Assembly: GCA_036562265.1 (NCBI GenBank)
Contig: DATCKS010000532.1
Location: 1 to 11,444 of the forward strand
Direction: 5' to 3'
Length of the DNA stretch: 11,444 nucleotides
Source: DASVDK01 sp036562265 [NCBI: Thermodesulfobacteriota bacterium]
Lineage (GTDB): Bacteria > DASVDK01
Both the position numbers and the translations under genes were made by a program. Each line of letters starts with the position of its first letter. Position 1 is the stretch's first letter. Positions 8,537 to 11,444 of this stretch are shown piece by piece. Under the pieces are notes generated by a model, which had not been told where the DNA came from, ran no database searches, and was given only the letters and a program-made list of their open reading frames with translations.

Positions 8537-10237
8537 GTGACCGCGTTCTTCCAGTTCCTCGCGGACAACCCCTACATCCTGCTCTTCCTCGCGGTCGGCC
8601 TCGCCATCTGGGTGGGCCGGTTCAGCGTGAAGGGGTACGGGCTCGGCGCGGTAGCCGCCGCGATCATCGTGGGCTGCGGCCTGTCGACGTTCGCGTCGCT
8701 CTACGGCGTCGAGCTCACGCTCGACAACTTCGTGAAGAGCCTCTTCTACTACCTCTTCATGTACGGGGTCGGCCTGCGCGTCGGCCCGTCGTTCGTGAAC
8801 AGCATCAAGGGCGACGGCGTCAAGTTCCTCGTGCTGGCGGTCGTGTCGTCCGTCCTCGGCCTCACGCTGGTCGTCGCCGGGGCGAGACTCTTCGACCTGC
8901 CGATCGGCGCGGCGGGCGGGATGCTGGCCGGGTCGCAGACCATGTCGGCCGCCATCGGCTCGGCGGAGCAGGCGGTCACGTCCGGAGTCGTCAGGCTGCC
9001 GGAAGGGACCACGGCCGAGCAGGCCTCGGCCATGATCGCGCTCTCCTACGGCATCACGTACATCTGGGGAACGGTCGGCATCATCCTGATCTGCAAGTAC
9101 CTGCCCCGCTGGTGGGGCGTCGACGCGAAGGCGGCGGCGAGGCAGTACGAGGACGAGTACGGGGTCCGCAACGTGGACGACGCCGGGCTGAGCGGCTACC
9201 GGCCGTTCGGGCTCAGGGCGTATCGTCTCGAGAACCGGGCGATGGTCGAGCGGACGGTCGGCGACCTCCTTCGGGAGCACCCCGAGTACAAGGTCGCGAA
9301 CGTCGTCCGCGACGGGGAGTCGATCGGCGCCGGCACGGACATCGTCCTGCACAGGGGGGACGTCGTCGCGCTGGGCGGTCGGATCGAGGCGCTCACCGAG
9401 AAGATGGGGCTCATCGGGCCGGAGGTGCCCGACGTGCGGGCGCTCAACATCCCGCTCGACGCGGCCGAGATCCTGGTGACCAACCGGGCGGTGGAGGGCA
9501 AGCCGCTCAAGGAGTTCCGAACGGCCGACTTCGCCGGCCAGATCCAGCTCGGCCGGATCGAGCGCGCCGGCGTGCCGATCCCCATAGGGCTCGAGACGAA
9601 GCTGCAGCGCATGGACGTGCTGACCGTCGCCGGGCTCAAGGGCGCGGTGGAGCGGGCGGCCGCCCTCATCGGCCGGATCGCGAGGCCGAACTCGACGACC
9701 GACCTCTTCACCCTGGCCGCCGGCATGATCCTCGGCTTCCTGATCGGCCTGATCCAGTTCCCCGCGTTCGGGGCCAAGGTCGGCCTGGGCAACGCGGGCG
9801 GGCTGCTCCTCTCGGGCGTCATCGTCTCCTCGGTGGCCTCCAGGCTGCGCTTCTTCGGCAACACCCCGAACGCGGCCCGGAACATCCTCGAGGACCTGGG
9901 GCTCATCGTCTTCGTGGTCATCGTCGGCATCAACGCGGGCTCCTCGCTCCTGGCGCAGCTCACCGGCGCCCTCGCGGCCAAGATCTTCCTGGTCGGCTTC
10001 GTCGCCTGCACCATCCCGCCCTTCATCGTCTGGGCGATCGGGTATCACCTCTTCAAGATCAACCCGGCCGTCCTCATGGGCGGCGTGGCGGGCGCGCGCA
10101 GCCACTCGGGGCCCGCCCGGGAGGCGGCAAAGGAGATCGACAGCTCGGTGCCCTGGATCGGTTTCCCGGTGGGCTACGCGGTGTCCGGGGTCCTCCTGAC
10201 CGTCTTCGGGTACTTCGCCATGATGCTGGCGCAGTAA
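8537..10237 (+). CDS. AspT/YidE-type aspartate:alanine exchanger family transporter
   Basis: This 566-residue inner-membrane protein has the architecture of the AAE (aspartate:alanine exchanger) family: an N-terminal membrane half (residues 1-190, about five helices), two cytoplasmic TrkA-C/RCK_C-like domains (about 225-295 and 305-380), and a C-terminal membrane half (390-566). The halves are repeats of each other. The first has YGVGLRVG-F (76-86) and GSQTMSAAIGSAEQA (132-146); the second has VGINAGSS (463-470) and GGVAGARSHSGPAREAAK (515-532). AspT of Tetragenococcus (about 540 aa) swaps aspartate for alanine, powering a proton-motive cycle with aspartate decarboxylase. Here the gene starts 13 bases after a PLP decarboxylase, so exchange of that enzyme's substrate and product is the natural inference. 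The RCK_C domains may sense a ligand. Family identity is secure, substrate unknown. E. coli YidE and YbjL are orphan relatives, so a different role is possible. Confidence 0.9.
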   Translation: MTAFFQFLADNPYILLFLAVGLAIWVGRFSVKGYGLGAVAAAIIVGCGLSTFASLYGVELTLDNFVKSLFYYLFMYGVGLRVGPSFVNSIKGDGVKFLVLAVVSSVLGLTLVVAGARLFDLPIGAAGGMLAGSQTMSAAIGSAEQAVTSGVVRLPEGTTAEQASAMIALSYGITYIWGTVGIILICKYLPRWWGVDAKAAARQYEDEYGVRNVDDAGLSGYRPFGLRAYRLENRAMVERTVGDLLREHPEYKVANVVRDGESIGAGTDIVLHRGDVVALGGRIEALTEKMGLIGPEVPDVRALNIPLDAAEILVTNRAVEGKPLKEFRTADFAGQIQLGRIERAGVPIPIGLETKLQRMDVLTVAGLKGAVERAAALIGRIARPNSTTDLFTLAAGMILGFLIGLIQFPAFGAKVGLGNAGGLLLSGVIVSSVASRLRFFGNTPNAARNILEDLGLIVFVVIVGINAGSSLLAQLTGALAAKIFLVGFVACTIPPFIVWAIGYHLFKINPAVLMGGVAGARSHSGPAREAAKEIDSSVPWIGFPVGYAVSGVLLTVFGYFAMMLAQ

Positions 10238-10278
10238 GGCTCGACCGGCGGGCCTGCCAGGCCGAGGGGAGACGTTGC

Positions 10279-11444
10279 GTGAGGACGATCCAGCTCGATG
10301 TGATCCAGACGCTGCTCGTGGCGTTCGTGGCGCTCTTCGGAGGGCGGGCGCTCGTCGACGCCGTCCCGGCGCTCACGCGCTACAGCATCCCCGCCGCGGT
10401 CGTCGGGGGCGGCCTCTTCGCGGTGGTGCTGGGCGTGCTCGGGCGGGTCTTCGGGGTCCAGGTCGCGTTCGACACGAGCATGCAGGACGCGCTGCTCCTC
10501 GCCTTCTTCACGACGATCGGGCTCTCCGGCGACGTCCGGTCGCTCCTGCACGGCGGCCGGGCGCTCTTCGTCTTCCTCGCGGCGGCGATCGGGCTCATCG
10601 TGGTCCAGAACGCCATCGGCGTGGCGGTGGGGCTCGCGATGGACCTCACGCCGACGATGGGCCTCACGCTCGGCTCGATCACGCTCACCGGCGGCCACGG
10701 GACCGGTGCCGCCTACGCGCAGAACTTCGCCGAGGTCCAGAACATCCGGGGCGCGATGGAGGTGGCCATGGCCGCGGCCACCGCGGGGCTCGTGATCGGC
10801 GGCATCGTGGGCGGCCCGGTCGCCGAGCGCCTCATCCGCCGGTACGGGCTCACGGGAAGCGGCGGGGAAGCCGCGGCCGGCGCGGCCGAAGGCGCCGAGG
10901 AGCCGATCACGACCGACTCCCTGCTCCGCACGTTGCTCGCCGTCCTCGTCGCGCTCACGGTGGGGCGCATGCTCGGCGCCCTCGCGGCCGACTGGCCCAT
11001 CGTGCTGCCGCGCTTCATCTGGTGCCTGCTCATCGGCCTCGTGATCCGCAACGTCGCCGCCGGCGGCGTCTACAGGGTCGATCAGTCCACCGTCGATGCG
11101 CTCGGCAGCGTGGTGCTCTCGATCTTCCTCGTCGTGGCGCTCATGGCGCTCCGGTTCGGCGACCTCCTGGCCCTCGCGGGCCCGCTCCTCGCGATCCTGG
11201 CCCTGCAGACGATCGCCGCGGCGCTCTATGCCACCTGGATCACGTTCCGCGTCATGGGACGCAACTACGACGCGGCCGTCATGTCGGGTGCCCACGTCGG
11301 CTTCGGTCTCAGCAGCACCGCGATGGCCCTGGCCATCATGCGGACCCTGACCAACCGTCACGGGCCCGCGCCCCTGGCCCTGCTGCTCGTCCCCCTGGTC
11401 GGCGCGTTCTTCGTCGACATCATGAACGCGCTCCTCATCCAGGG
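10279..11444 (+). CDS. gltS: GltS-type sodium:glutamate symporter (3' end cut by window)
   Basis: The 388 visible residues align along their whole length with E. coli GltS (401 aa), an inner-membrane Na+-coupled glutamate importer of the ESS family. Shared signatures are the start-proximal PEPVAGG-like IPAAVVGGG, LLAFFTTIGL, the reentrant-loop motif LTGGHGTGAA (136-145), MGRNYDAAV, GAHVGFGL (337-344) and VPLVGAFFVDIMNAL. Only about the last 10-15 residues should lie beyond the window. The GTG start is preceded by GAGGGGAG (10264-10271, 7-base spacing). It begins 41 bases after the exchanger stop, with no hairpin between, so co-transcription is likely. The second reentrant region reads SSTAMALAIM where E. 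coli has ATPTAIANM, so a conserved Pro and Asn are replaced and substrate choice may have shifted. A related dicarboxylate or amino acid could be the substrate. Confidence 0.92.
   Translation, partial: MRTIQLDVIQTLLVAFVALFGGRALVDAVPALTRYSIPAAVVGGGLFAVVLGVLGRVFGVQVAFDTSMQDALLLAFFTTIGLSGDVRSLLHGGRALFVFLAAAIGLIVVQNAIGVAVGLAMDLTPTMGLTLGSITLTGGHGTGAAYAQNFAEVQNIRGAMEVAMAAATAGLVIGGIVGGPVAERLIRRYGLTGSGGEAAAGAAEGAEEPITTDSLLRTLLAVLVALTVGRMLGALAADWPIVLPRFIWCLLIGLVIRNVAAGGVYRVDQSTVDALGSVVLSIFLVVALMALRFGDLLALAGPLLAILALQTIAAALYATWITFRVMGRNYDAAVMSGAHVGFGLSSTAMALAIMRTLTNRHGPAPLALLLVPLVGAFFVDIMNALLIQ

Noticed and set aside
5590-8568. Long open frame on the - strand opposite the decarboxylase (992 codons)
   Set aside because: Low-complexity charged composition and antisense to a gene with intact catalytic motifs; a by-product of high GC at third codon positions. 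The same applies to the - strand frames at 8456-10105 and 10174-11361.

Overview
The window is very GC-rich (roughly 70% by eye) with strong G/C preference at third codon positions, GTG starts alongside ATG starts, and clear Shine-Dalgarno sites. This points to a high-GC bacterium. The gene set fits lineages such as Methylomirabilota/Rokubacteria or a delta-proteobacterial relative, but no phylogenetic marker is present and that assignment is a guess. I see no tRNA, rRNA, CRISPR array, insertion sequence or phage gene.

Left part (21-4275, + strand): two complete membrane-bound, ion-pumping pyrophosphatases (HppA family) lie in tandem, separated by 85 bases that hold a very large GC hairpin. 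The signature that sets potassium dependence differs: the first copy has [10 protein letters not shown] (K+-dependent type) and the second [10 protein letters not shown] (K+-independent type). They are therefore a functionally diversified pair rather than a recent duplicate.

Middle (4300-5751): a rho-independent-type hairpin ends the pyrophosphatase unit. A small secreted protein follows on the + strand, made of two copies of one roughly 65-residue beta-rich domain offset by exactly 90 residues. It converges on a small secreted protein with a Cys-x-Cys motif on the - strand, and the two share one symmetrical terminator. A divergent intergenic region of 328 bases with overlapping inverted repeats follows.

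Right part (5752-11444, + strand): an apparent operon of three genes. The first is an unusually long (923 aa) pyridoxal-phosphate decarboxylase of the ornithine/lysine/arginine fold. The second is an AspT/YidE-type aspartate:alanine-exchanger family transporter, 13 bases downstream with its ribosome site overlapping the decarboxylase stop. The third is a GltS-type sodium:glutamate symporter, cut off by the window edge near its C-terminus.

How the parts may work together (inference): a decarboxylase next to a precursor/product exchanger is the classic layout of a decarboxylation-driven proton-motive or acid-resistance cycle, such as AspD/AspT or GadB/GadC. Here the decarboxylase comes from a different fold-type I subfamily and a Na+-coupled amino acid importer is added. 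With two pyrophosphate-driven ion pumps nearby, the window looks like a membrane-energetics cluster. The decarboxylase-exchanger-symporter operon is the best candidate for an undescribed system; its substrate cannot be read from the sequence.
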